DNA of 64,000 nt from Amphiduros pacificus (taxonomy: Eukaryota > Annelida > Polychaeta > Phyllodocida > Hesionidae). The stretch covers positions 40,027,443 to 40,091,442 of the forward strand of contig OX439009.1 in assembly GCA_949316495.1 (NCBI GenBank), written 5' to 3'. The notes under the pieces are model-generated. The model saw only the letters and a program-made list of their open reading frames with translations, searched no databases and was not told the origin of the DNA. Positions 34,273-45,165 of this stretch are shown one piece after another (position 1 is the first letter of the stretch; each line of letters begins with the position of its first letter). The translations under genes and the position numbers were made by a program.

Positions 34273-35553
34273 AATGGGACCAGTCAGTGTACCATACAGA
34301 CATGGGACCAGTGAGTGTATCATACAGACATGGGACCAGTGAGTGTACCATACGACATGGGACCAGTGAGTGTACCATACAGACATGGGACCAGTGAGAG
34401 TACCATACAGATATGGGACCAGTGAGTGTACCACACAGACATGGGACCAGTGAGTGTACCATACAGACATGGGACCAGTGAGTGTACCACACAAACATGG
34501 GACCAGTAGGTGTACCATACAGACATGGGACCAGTGAGTGTACCATACGACATGGGACCAGTGAGTGTACAATACGACATGGGACCAGTGAGTGTACCAT
34601 ACGACATGGGACCAGTGAGTGTACCATACGACATGGGACCAGTGAGTGTACCATACAGACATGGGACCAGTGAGTGTACCACACAGACATGGGACCAGTG
34701 AGTGTACCATACAGACATAGGATCAGTGAGTGTACCACACAGACATGGGACCAGTGAGTGTACCACACAGACATGGGACCAGTGAGAGTAACACAGACAT
34801 GGGACCAGTGAGTGTGCCATACAGACATGGGACCAGTGAGAGTACCATACAGACATGGGACCAGTGAGAGTACCATACAGACATGGGACCAGTGAGTGTA
34901 CCATACAGACATGGGACCAGTGAGTGTACCATACAGACATGGGACCATTGAGTGTACCACACAGACATGGGACCAGTGAGAGTAACACAGACATGGGACC
35001 AGTAGGTGTACCATACAGACATGGGACCAGTGAGTGTACCATACAGACATAGGATCAGTGAGTGTACCACACAGACATGGGACCAGTGAGAGTACCATAT
35101 CGACATGAGACCAGTGAGTGTGCCATACAGACATGGGACCAGTGAGAGTACCATATCGACATGGGATCAGTGAGTGTACCACACAGACATGGGACCAGTA
35201 GGTGTAACATACAGACATGGGACCAGTAGGTGTAACATACAGACATGGGACCAGTAGGTGTAACATACAGACATGGGACCGGTAGGTGTAAAATACAGAC
35301 ATGGGACCAGTAGGTGTAACATACAGACATGGGACCAGTAGGTGTACCATACAGACATGGGACCAGTGAGTGTACCATACAGACATGGGACCAGTAGGTG
35401 TAACATACAGACATGGGACCAGTGAGTGTAACACACAGACATGGGACCAGTGAGAGTAACACAGACATGGGACCAGTGAGTGTGCCATACAGACATGGGA
35501 CCAGTGAGAGTACCACACAGACATGGGACCAGTAGGTGTAACATACAGACATT
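34273..35553. repeat. 28-bp minisatellite, about 45 copies
   Basis: The unit contains gtaccatacagacatggg followed by accagtgagt. Variants include loss of one base (catacgacat), cacacag and a taggtgtaa form that clusters at the right. As 28 is not a multiple of three, long minus frames appear in all phases. Confidence 0.95.
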
Positions 35554-35830
35554 CGGAGGAGCCTTTTTGTATTTCTCGGTCATGATGAAATCAAGATAAC
35601 AAACATATTTCATACAACTGACTTTTGTAAAAATAATAATTCATTTCCAATAATGCTAAACAATATTCCACCATACTGATTGGCACCTTTCACTAAACCT
35701 TTAAAATAACTTTTTTTTTTCACAGAATTACCAGAAAAACGTGTTTTTCCAAATAAGAATCATAATAAGATATGAACATATGATTAGAGTGAAAAAAAAA
35801 ACACGAAGCCTTTGAAAAAAAGGTTTGAAC
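35554..35830. other. AT-rich spacer
   Basis: About 280 bp of AT-rich sequence with A and T runs and no recognised feature. Confidence 0.4.
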
Positions 35831-36600
35831 AAAAATCAGTGATCAGAGGAAAGGAGAGCGGCGTTTGTTTGGTCCTTGACCTTGGCACAGTGAGGAGGTC
35901 CCCAGCTGCCTTTGACCGTATATTCAATTGTCCTTGTTCGCCACAGGGCTGTAATCAGCGGGTCGTGTTAGGTCCACACAATCCGGTCCTCAGACACTAG
36001 GTGGCGCTTTATTCCCTGTATTTTCTCTAATTCATCTATCAGATCATCGTCTAATCAGAAGGCTTTGCCACCTGAGTCCAGATATTAACGAATAGATTAA
36101 AATGGTAATTACTGGGATTCTTGAAATGCCATCTTCATCTCTGATAATCTTACAATCAATAGCGCCTGGGGATGTTTGATCTAACTGTCCATGCGTCTGC
36201 TTTTATCGCCCGCAGAATGTTAATTAAAGTTGAGAAATCACCCCAATCTTTGTGAATACCTATCAGATGCCTTGAGGATGTAATAACTTAGCAGATCCAT
36301 CCTAATCTATCTAACACCACCAAAGCCACAATGATATTTTCACTGAACTATGGTCAGTTGAGTTCATACAGGCTAATGAGTCCTGAGTCCTATTAGCGAT
36401 AATACAGTGGAATGTGCGGAAAGCAAACCTTTGCAGAGTGGTTATGTCAAGGAGTGACAGACCATTGCTTGGCTGAGACCCAAAGTGCCTGGACTTAAGG
36501 CTCAACCATCAAATATGGATTGTCTCTATGATGAAATCTGATCCATTCAAGGCGAAGCTGGTCCAACATCAGCCCTTTAATAAGAGATCGGCAATTGACT
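35831..36600. promoter_or_regulatory. Complex block with a CTCF-like site, candidate conserved non-coding DNA
   Basis: Non-repetitive DNA with motif-like words: gaccttggcacag, aatcagcgggtcgtg, taattcatctatcagatcatcg, attaacgaatagatt, tggtaattactggg, atcaatagcgcc and ttaattaaagt. A good CTCF-like motif lies at 35,994-36,008. No open frame resembles a protein. It is offered as a regulatory candidate only. Confidence 0.33.
35994..36008 (+). promoter_or_regulatory. CTCF-like motif
   Basis: The sequence acactaggtggcgct matches 14 of 15 positions of the CTCF core CCASYAGRKGGCRSY on the plus strand, with the ctaggtggcgct core intact. It is the only plus-oriented site among those seen. Confidence 0.4.
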
Positions 36601-36734
36601 TCATATATTAAAATATTAAAGAGTTCTCTATCAAACATATGGTTTGACGATAATTGACTCCTTACTGCAATAACAATTATTTTATAGTATAAACCAGATT
36701 ATACAAGCCAATTTATTTTTACTCCACGAGTCAC

Positions 36735-37015
36735 ACATTTACATTTTTTTAGAACGAGGAAGAATAAAAAGATTAAATACAGCGAAATACATCAGAATAG
36801 AATGAACTACAAATGAAGAACAAAGATTTAAGCCACAAAGTAACAAAGTACAACAAAAAACAACAAACTACACAGCAAACTGCAACAAACTGCAACAGCG
36901 CACAAGGAACTACAGAAATGCAAAGAAGTATACAGTCAAAGTACAACAATCTACACAACAGAGGAGAACAAACTTCAACCAACTACAACCAAATCATACA
37001 ATTTTCACGTTTGTG
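36735..37015. repeat. Strand-asymmetric, T-poor degenerate repeat
   Basis: The plus strand is dominated by A and C with few T, and words such as caacaaactacaca, caaactgcaac and caaccaactacaac recur without a strict period. It is probably a decayed minisatellite with a unit of 10-14 bp. The minus-strand Cys/Leu-rich frame is a by-product. Confidence 0.55.
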
Positions 37016-37129
37016 TAGTATGTAATGAATTCAAAATATTTGTTGGGCCTTGACAATCCCTTGGGCTGGAGCAGCGAAAAGGCATAAATATATTGACCAG
37101 TTATCTTGACCACAAATATTGAGTTGTTT

Positions 37130-38045
37130 GAAAGAGGCTACAGTGATTATTATATGCTGTGTTGATTGTGAGAGGCTGCATTGTTCATGAGAGGCTGCAT
37201 TGTTTATTAGGGTTTGCGTTGCTTATTAGATATTGTATATTAGACGCTACATTGTTTATTAGAATCCACATTGTTTATTAAATGTTACATCGTTATTAGA
37301 GGCTACATCGCTTAATAGAGGCTACATTGTTTATTAGATGTTACATTGCTTAATAGAGGCTACATTGTTTATAAGATGTTACATTGCTTAATAGAGGCTA
37401 CATTGTTTATTAGATGCTACATTGCTTAATAGAGGCTACATGATTTATTAGATGTTACATTGCTTAATAGAGGTTACATTGTTTATTAGATGTTACATTG
37501 CTTAATAGAGGCTACATTGTTTATTAGATGCTACATTGCTTAATAGAGGTTAAATTGTTTATTAGATGTTACATTGCTTAATAGAGGCTACATTGTTTAT
37601 TAGATGCTACATTGCTTAATAGAGGCTACCTTATTTATTAGAGGCTACATTGCTTCATAGAGGCTACATTGTTTATTAGATGCTACATTGCTTAATAGAG
37701 GCTACATTATTTATTAGATGTTACATTGCTTAATAGAGGCTACATTGTTTATTAGATGTTACATTGCTTAATAGAGGCTACATTGTTTATTTGATGTTAC
37801 ATTGCTTAATAGAGGCTACATTGTTTATTAGATGTTACATTGCTTAATAGAGGCTACATTGTTTATTAGATGTTACATTGCTTAATAGAGGTTACATTGT
37901 TTATTAGAGGCTACATTGCTTAAAAGAGTCTACATTGTTTATTAGATGCTACATTGCTTAATAGAGGCTACATTGTTTATTAGATGCTACATTATTTATT
38001 TTATATTGTTAGACGCTAAGTTGTTTATTAGAGGCTATGTTGTTC
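37130..38045. repeat. 38-bp minisatellite built from two related 19-bp halves
   Basis: The alternating halves read around cattgtttattag and cattgcttaatag, each 19 bp, so the real repeat is a 38-bp dimer, about 20 copies in the regular part. The left edge (from about 37,130) is degenerate. The first half carries a SOX-like core (cattgtt) overlapping a forkhead-like core (tgtttat). Confidence 0.92.
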
Positions 38046-38077
38046 ATCAGTAACTATTTAAAACCTTGTTTCCCCTT

Positions 38078-38158
38078 AAAACATTCATGAAATGAGGATA
38101 TCAAGCACTTTTTCCTTGTATATATAAATGTTTATACCTTTAACTTTGCGATCAAATG
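38078..38158 (+). repeat. Dispersed repeat, copy 1
   Basis: The stretch from acattcatgaaatgag to aactttgcgatcaaat matches 43,095-43,176 in the same orientation with scattered differences. The identity is unknown; it is not part of any tandem array here. Confidence 0.8.
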
Positions 38159-38543
38159 TTATTACCCATCATATTTCCCCCATATAAATTTCTGTCATTT
38201 GAAAGTAGAAGAGCCTTTGCTATGATCTAAATCATCCATTGGGCACTATGTTTGTTTAGCTGCCCGGTGATCTAAAATGTCTGCATACAAGAAGCAGATC
38301 TTTATATTTGAGCTTATTCTGCCCCCAAATTATGCCATTCCTAACATGTACACGTATAGATAGGCCTTTACGTTTGTTTTAAACCAGCAAATGACAACTG
38401 GAACAATGATGATTCTGGATAAAATGAAGCTGATATTGGCTTCAAACAAACCAGAATCTATTGTCAGGTTCATGGACTAAGACCTACTTGATACAATTAT
38501 TTTGGGTCTTTTTTTAAACCCGATGTTGGATGTTACTATGAAC

Positions 38544-38572
38544 GCGTGCATACAATACAGACGTGTGCACGC
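38544..38572. other. Small perfect inverted repeat
   Basis: GCGTGCA at 38,544-38,550 pairs with TGCACGC at 38,566-38,572 across a 15-base loop. It is too short to infer a function. Confidence 0.4.
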
Positions 38573-39359
38573 TGCTGGCTGAAGTCACATGGGGCTACAG
38601 ACGGGAATGGAGATTTTCAAATTATTCCCCAGAGCTTAGAGGTGTGTTGTTTTGACAAAAGTCTTGAGGCGTGAAAGCACAAAGTGTAGTGATAGCTGAA
38701 GCATATAACGTTTGTCTACTTGTCTATTTTTGTAAATATCATGTGTGAAAGCTTTTTGCCCAACTAGCCAAAACTCTCAACGGTTTCGTCTTCTGTGTAT
38801 TCAATCACATGTCGTTGTGTTGAACCTCGATTGCCATATCAAGGAAATATCAATATGATTCATAAAATGGTACGATTTCAACTTTTTACGGACGGTGTTT
38901 GACCAGCGAAACCTCCATTATCATAATCCTTTGTCATCATTTTTGATAAACCTTTGATCGCCAAAAAAACCGTTTACCACCTTTTCTACTAAAGATTCTT
39001 CTCATTGATATAAACCTATAAGCTGAGATATATGGTTATGAAAAAACATAGGTCATTCATTAAAAAGGCCAAATGTTGACTCAGACTGACCAATGGGTGT
39101 GTACCGGAACCGGAAACCTCAGCAGCCAGACGACGAGGCAGCTTGACCAGTAGGTGTGTACCGGAAACGGAAAAGTCGGCAGCTTATTAAGTATCTAGTT
39201 GATTTAGTAATTTTGCACATGGCTTAGCACACTGTAGAAAGAGAGAATGCACTGGGGTACTGTGAGTAGACTCTCTGGTAACATGCCAAATATACAGGAA
39301 AACATGAAGAAACAAAGTACTATGATGATATAGATGATGAGGGCTCCTTTAAATCGTTA

Positions 39360-39800
39360 AGAATAATAATTTCCTTCAAGGGTTCCACACCCGGAAATCG
39401 CCCATCTGACATAGAGATAATGACAGCTCCCTACTTTGTTTCCTGCTGGGGATCTTAAACATCTGCACATTATTGGAATAACCTTTAACGTTTTTCCGAA
39501 GAGCCAAATTGATATATTGCATGTCAGAATCGCGTTTGTTCTTGATCGTTCCGCGTACGGCGACTGTGATCCGTGTTTTAACAACTGTTGAGGAGGGTTT
39601 GATGACATGTGACATCGTCTGGTTCCCACTGGGAATAACGCTAATAGTTTAACCGATAATACCCTGGGCACCAGTTTCCCGGAATTTATTTTTCAATTTG
39701 TTCTGATATGATGTTTTCATTGCCAGATAATTGGAATAATTAAGACAGTGCAGGGATTTTTTGTGTGGAATAATTATGATCAATAAGCTGTCAGTATAAT
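39360..39800. promoter_or_regulatory. Complex block, candidate conserved non-coding element
   Basis: Unique sequence with CpG-bearing words (cgtttttccgaag, gatcgttccgcgtacggcg) and AT-rich homeodomain-like words (ataacgctaatag, ccagataattggaataattaag). A minus-strand frame covers part of it, but no family is recognised. Confidence 0.3.
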
Positions 39801-40116
39801 TTATGTTAGCAGTCTTAATGTGGTTCACAATAACACAGCGCCCAAGGTCTGGTCACCACTTCATATTCCAGGCTATGACACACTCCCCGAGTCACACACA
39901 TAATGTGAAAGAAATAAAATCAGCCATTCTTTAGGAGACCGGGACGTTGGGTCTATGGTTATTGCAGACGCCTATTACCAAGTTAAATAGCTTAGCAATT
40001 ACTTCTGATGAGTCTGAGATGGGTGAGTGTCGCTGGGCGACAAATATCTCTATTTATCTCAGATTATGTCCCCACTAGTGACTTGCCACTTGAGAGTTAT
40101 TAATCGTTTTAATGTA

Positions 40117-40925
40117 ATCCGGAATATGCCCTGAAATCCAGAATATGCCCTGAAATCCAGAATATGCCCTGAAATCCTGAATATGCCCTGAAATCCAGAA
40201 TATGCCCTGGAATCCAGAATATGCCCTGGAATCCAGAATATGCCCTGAAATCCTGAATATGCCCTGAAATCCAGAATATGCCCTGGAATCCAGAATATGC
40301 CCTGGAATCCAGAATATGCACTGAAATCCTGAATATGCACTGAAATCCAGAGTACGCCCTGAAATCCAGAATATGCCCTGAAATCCAGAGTACGCCCTGA
40401 AATCCAGAGTATGCCCTGAAATCCAGAGTACGCCCTGAAATCCAGAGTACGCCCTGAAATCCAGAATATGCCCTGGAATCCAGAATATGCCCTGAAATCC
40501 AGAATATGCCCTGGAATCCAGAATATGCCCTGGAATCCAGAATATGCCCTGAAATCCTGAATATGCCCTGAAATCCAGAATATGCCCTGGAATCCAGAAT
40601 ATGCCCTGGAATCCAGAATATGCACTGAAATCCGGAATATGCATTGAAATCCAGAGTACGCCCTGAAATCCAGAATATGCCCTGAAATCCAGAGTACGCC
40701 CTGAAATCCAGAGTATGCCCTGAAATCCAGAGTACGCCCTGAAATCCAGAGTACGCCCTGAAATCCAGAATATGCCCTGGAATCCAGAATATGCCCTGAA
40801 ATCCAGAATATGCCCTGAAATCCAGAATATGCCCTGAAATCCAGAATATGGTTTGTAATCCAGAATATGGTTTGCAATCCAGAATATGCCACGGAATCCA
40901 CAATATGCCCTGTAATCTACAATAT
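40117..40925. repeat. 19-bp minisatellite, about 42 copies
   Basis: The unit is gaatatgccctgaaatcca, with variants tgga, agagtacg and tcctg. A local higher-order pattern is visible: the segment with tgcactgaaatcc and agagtacgcc appears twice, about 300 bp apart (40,318 and 40,621). All three minus frames are open because 19 shifts the phase. Confidence 0.95.
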
Positions 40926-41640
40926 GTTGATTTGAATTGTGATCTACACCGTATTTCTGAATCAATCTTTCTTTGGAATTATCAGCCGGTCGGATGTGGA
41001 ACACAAGTTAAGGAAGTGGACTTTGAAACATTCGCTTTTGCCCAATATCAATTTCATCAGAGTTAGTTTTGCAATAGTTGTAAGGGATATTACAACTGTA
41101 TTCAATTGATATATCACCACATAAGCTTAATCAATCTAAACATAAACCTCAATATTGTCAGTAATATCATATCAATGTTAATTATAACATGGTCTAATGA
41201 CATTAAAAACAGGCATTATGATCAATAATTCATAATAATGAGAGACGGATATATTACTTCAGCATGATTGAGAATAATTCACATCCGTTGAATAGTGACT
41301 TCCTGTTACATTAGAAATTATCTCACAAACATTATGCAGAATCGATCATTGATTTGGGTTTTACAATATGCGATATGATCTTGGGTATCATCTCAATCAA
41401 TAGTTTTCCGCATCTCTTCACCACTGAGCCAAACTCTACCTTTGCAGATCACCCCTGTGCCCAACTATCACCCCTTTCATTTCTTACCTGTAAAGTTTTC
41501 CTACCTGTTTATATAATTTTCAAATAGGTGAAATATTTGATTGAGTAGTATATTGGTGTACACATGTCATAACCGACCATTTCTTCAAAAGATTTTTTCT
41601 TTATTTTTCTGTAATGGATTACTGGGTTTATTGTGACCTG
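40926..41640. other. AT-rich unassigned DNA
   Basis: About 700 bp, AT-rich, with many atcaat/ataatt words but no regular period, frame or transposon signal. Confidence 0.4.
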
Positions 41641-41669
41641 CAGCACACCACATTTCAAATATGGGTCAA

Positions 41670-41760
41670 GGGGACCTACAGGTGGGCCCCCTGGTGGCAG
41701 AGACTGCACCCCTCTGTGGCCCCCTAGTGGCAGAGACTGCACCCCCTCTGTGGAAATTCT
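41670..41760. repeat. 33-bp duplication carrying two CTCF-like sites
   Basis: The segment gtggcagagactgcacccc and its flanks occurs twice, 33 bp apart, with a third partial copy. Minus-strand CTCF-like cores lie at 41,683-41,697 and 41,716-41,730, each matching 13 of 15 consensus positions with the central ccccctrgtgg intact. Confidence 0.6.
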
Positions 41761-41841
41761 TTGATCAATCAGTGGACAGCCAAAGTGTTATGAATACTGA
41801 TGCCTTGCGACCAATCTGTGTGCAGTTTTATACCTTTGGAG

Positions 41842-42560
41842 GCAGGGACTGATATGAGAGAGACGTCCTGTTATGGACGATAGACAGGGACTGATATGAG
41901 AAAGAAGTCTTGTTATGGAGGGTAGGCAGGGACTGATATGAGAGAGAAGTCCTGTTATGGAGGATAGGCAGGGACTGATATGAGAGAGAAGTCCTGTTAT
42001 GGAGGGTAGACAGGGACTGACATGAGATAGAAGTCCTGTCATGGAGGGTAGACAGGGACCGATATGAGAGAGAAGTCCTGTTATGGAGGGTAGACAGGGA
42101 CTGATATGGTAGAGAGAAGTCCTGTTATGGAGGGTAGGCAGGGACTGACATGAGAGAGAAGTCCTGCTGTGGAGGTGAGGCAGGGACTGATATGAGTGAG
42201 AAGTCCTGCAATGGAGGGTAGGCAGGGACTGATATGAGAGAGAAGTCCTGTTATGGAGGGTAGACAGGGACTGACATGAAAGAGAAGTCCTGTTATGGAG
42301 GGTAGGCAGGGACTGATATGAGAGAGAAGTCCTGTTATGGAGGGTAGACAGGGACTGACATGAGATAGAAGTCCTGTCATGGAGGGTAGACAGGGACCGA
42401 TATGAGAGAGAAGTCCTGTTATGGAGGGTAGACAGGGACTGATATGGTAGAGAGAAGTCCTGTCATGCAGGGTAGACAGGGACTGATATGAGAGAGAAGT
42501 CCTGCTATGGAGGGTAGACAGGGACTGATATGAGAGAGAAGTCCTGTTATGAAGGGTAAT
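41842..42560. repeat. 42-bp minisatellite, about 17 copies
   Basis: The unit contains gagagaagtcctgttatgg and agggactgatat. Two copies carry the same 2-bp insertion (gatatggtagagag at about 42,099 and 42,441) and are embedded in similar surroundings, showing block duplication of about 340 bp. Confidence 0.95.
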
Positions 42561-42696
42561 CTTCCCTATGAGGGCAAAGGTAGCGTGATAGGTAGCGATA
42601 ACAACCTATATAGTGCAAAGTAATCCCAACCCAAAGACTTTGTTTTCAATTTCATGTAACAATTGTGGTATGAATATTTTTTTATTTTGATAAATT

Positions 42697-43016
42697 TGTT
42701 TGTTTGGGGGTTTACATCACTTTGAACATTATTTCAGTCCTTTTTTTGATGAGACATACCTATGAGGTATACCTATACCTAAGCGCTATGGACAGATTTT
42801 ATCTGGTATTCAGCGCTATATAAATATTATTACCTGTAGCAGATATTTCAAGACGTAACAATTCAGTGTGGCAGCACTATATCTGCTACAATTACGTTTC
42901 ATCACGAAATGACAGAAATAATATTGAAAGTGATGTAAAACCCCAAACAAACAAACAAACAAACAAACAAACAAACAAACAAACAAACAAAGCAACTGCG
43001 CCACGGCCCATGGCCT
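42697..43016. mobile_element. Nested SINE/LINE mosaic
   Basis: A reversed SINE tail (42,697-42,765) is followed by a forward LINE 3' end (42,781-42,833, with aagcgctatggacag and cagcgctatataaat). Next comes a forward 5'-truncated SINE with its (CAAA)n end (42,834-42,990), then a reversed SINE head (42,991-43,016, gcaactgcgccacggcccat). The outer two pieces could be one reversed SINE split by later insertions. The family is the one at 6,827-7,147. Confidence 0.75.
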
Positions 43017-43094
43017 TTATTGTGATAAAGCTAAAGTGATATTATTGTGACTAGTAGCGAGCTCCATAACAATTACTTCTAATAAAAGAATTAT

Positions 43095-43176
43095 TTAAAG
43101 CATTCATGAAATGAGATTTTAAGCACCTTTTCCTTGCCTAATATAAATATTTATACCTTAAACTTTGCGATCAAAT
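43095..43176 (+). repeat. Dispersed repeat, copy 2
   Basis: This is the second copy of the element at 38,078-38,158, in direct orientation, about 5.0 kb away. It lies just right of the SINE/LINE mosaic. Confidence 0.8.
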
Positions 43177-43590
43177 ATCTGTACACTTGCCTGTGACCTC
43201 TGTTATTTCATGAAAGCTTTATCATTTAATAACATGAAGTCCATTTCTAATTTAAAGACTGAGATTGAACCATTGACACCTTTGAATGGTGAGGTTTCAT
43301 GGCCTCGGTATCAGCTGATTATCACTTTGGTTGCATTTGCATGTCCTACAGCATGGTGCCATTTTGCCCAGATGAAGCAAATTATTTCATTTATAAGATA
43401 TATGACATTTGTTCCGACTGGAGAAGCTGGGTGCCAATTTTTTGTTTGAGAGATTATGCTGAGAACTGCGATAGAGTTAGATATTTCAACGTTGTGGGTA
43501 TATTATGACTTATATTACTAACAATTTGGAAAGTTAATTCAAGCTGATAGGGATTCGTTGCGTGACATCCTACATTATATTTGACCAAGA
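43177..43590. other. Unassigned DNA
   Basis: About 410 bp without a recognised element. Short frames here have no supporting features. Confidence 0.4.
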
Positions 43591-45165
43591 TATCAAATGC
43601 TCTCCCGATCCAAGCTATAAAATACTCTCCCATTCTAAACTATCATATGCTCTCCCATTCCAAGCTATCATATGCTCACCCATTCCAAGCTATCATATGC
43701 TCACCCATTCCAAGCTATCATATGCTCACCCATTCCAAGCTATCACATGCTCTCCCATTCCAAGCTATCAAATGCTTTCCAATTCCAAGCTATCATATGC
43801 TCTCCCATTCCAAGCTATCATATGCTCTCCCATTCCAAGCTATCATATGCTCTCCCATTCCAAGCTATCATATGCTCACCCATTCCAAGCTATCATATGC
43901 TCTCCCATTCCAAGCTATCATATGCTCTCCCATTCCAAGAAATCAAATGCTCTCCCATACTAAGCTTTCAAATGCTATCCCATTCCAAGCTATCACATGC
44001 TCTCCCATTCCAAGCTATCAAATGCTCTCCCATTCCAAGCTATCAAATGCTCTTCCATTCCAAGCTATCATGTGCTCACCCATTCCAAGCTATCACATGC
44101 TCTCCCATTCCAAGCTATCAAATGCTCTCCCATTCCAAGCTATCAAATGCTCTCCCATTCCAAGCTATCATATGCTCTCCCATTCCAAGAAATCAAATGC
44201 TCTCCCATACTAAGCTATCAAATGCTCTCCCATTCCAAGCTATCAAATGCTCTCCCATTCCAAGCTATCAAATGCTCTCCCATTCCAAGCTATCATATGC
44301 TCTCCCATTCCAAGAAATCAAATGCTCTCCCATACTAAGCTATCAAATGCTCTCCCATTCCAAGCTATCAAATGCTCTCCCATTCCAAGCTATCAAATGC
44401 TTTCCCATTCCAAGCTATAACATGCTCTCCCATTCCAAGCTATCACATGCTCTCCCATTCCAAGCAATCAAATACTCTCCCATTCCAAGCTATCAAATGC
44501 TCTCCCATTCCAAGCTATCAAATGCTCTCCCATTCCAAGCTATCAAATGCTCTCCCATTCCAAGCTATCAAATGCTCTCCCATTCAAAGCTATCATATGC
44601 TCACCCATTCCAAGCTATCATATGCTCTCCCATTCCAAGCTATCAAATGCTCTCCCATTCCAAGCTATCACATGCTCTCCCATTCCAACTATCAAATATT
44701 CTCCCATTCCAAGCTATCAAATGTTCTCCCATTCCAAGGTATCAAATGCTCTCCCATTCCAAGCTATCACGTGCTCTTCCATTCCAAGCTATCATATGCT
44801 CTCCCATTCCACGCTATCAAATGCTCTTCCATTCCAAGCTATCATGTGCTCACCCATTCCAAGCTAGCAAATGCTCTCCCATTCCAAGCTATCACATGCT
44901 CTCCCATTCCAAGCTATCACATGCTCTCCCATTCCAAGCAATCAAATACTCTCCCATTCCAAGCTATCAAATGCTCTCCCATTCCAAGCAATCAAATGCT
45001 CTCCCATTCCAAGCTATCACCTTCTCTCCCATTCCAAGCAATCAAATGCTTTCCCATTCCAAGCTATCATATGCTCTCCCATTCCAAGCTATCAAATGCT
45101 CTCCCATTTCAAGCTATCATATGCTCTCCCATTCCAAGCTGTCAAATGGTCTTCCATTCATTCAG
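43591..45165. repeat. 25-bp minisatellite, about 62 copies
   Basis: The unit contains ctctcccattccaagctatc followed by aaatg, atatg or acatg. Three units make 75 bp, so the plus strand has a 546-codon frame (43,672-45,312) with a 25-residue period; the other two plus frames carry the same peptide, which argues against coding. Confidence 0.95.

Larger units (their letters stand above)
38046..40115. other. Unassigned DNA with a dispersed repeat copy and a candidate conserved block
   Basis: It contains a dispersed repeat (38,078-38,158), a hairpin (38,544-38,572) and a complex block at about 39,360-39,800, listed separately. Two partial copies of a gtgtaccggaa word lie near 39,100 and 39,150. 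No gene is recognised. Confidence 0.45.

Noticed and set aside
34256-35553. Several long minus-strand frames in the 28-bp array
   Set aside because: They overlap in different phases and carry the same words; this is a repeat artefact.
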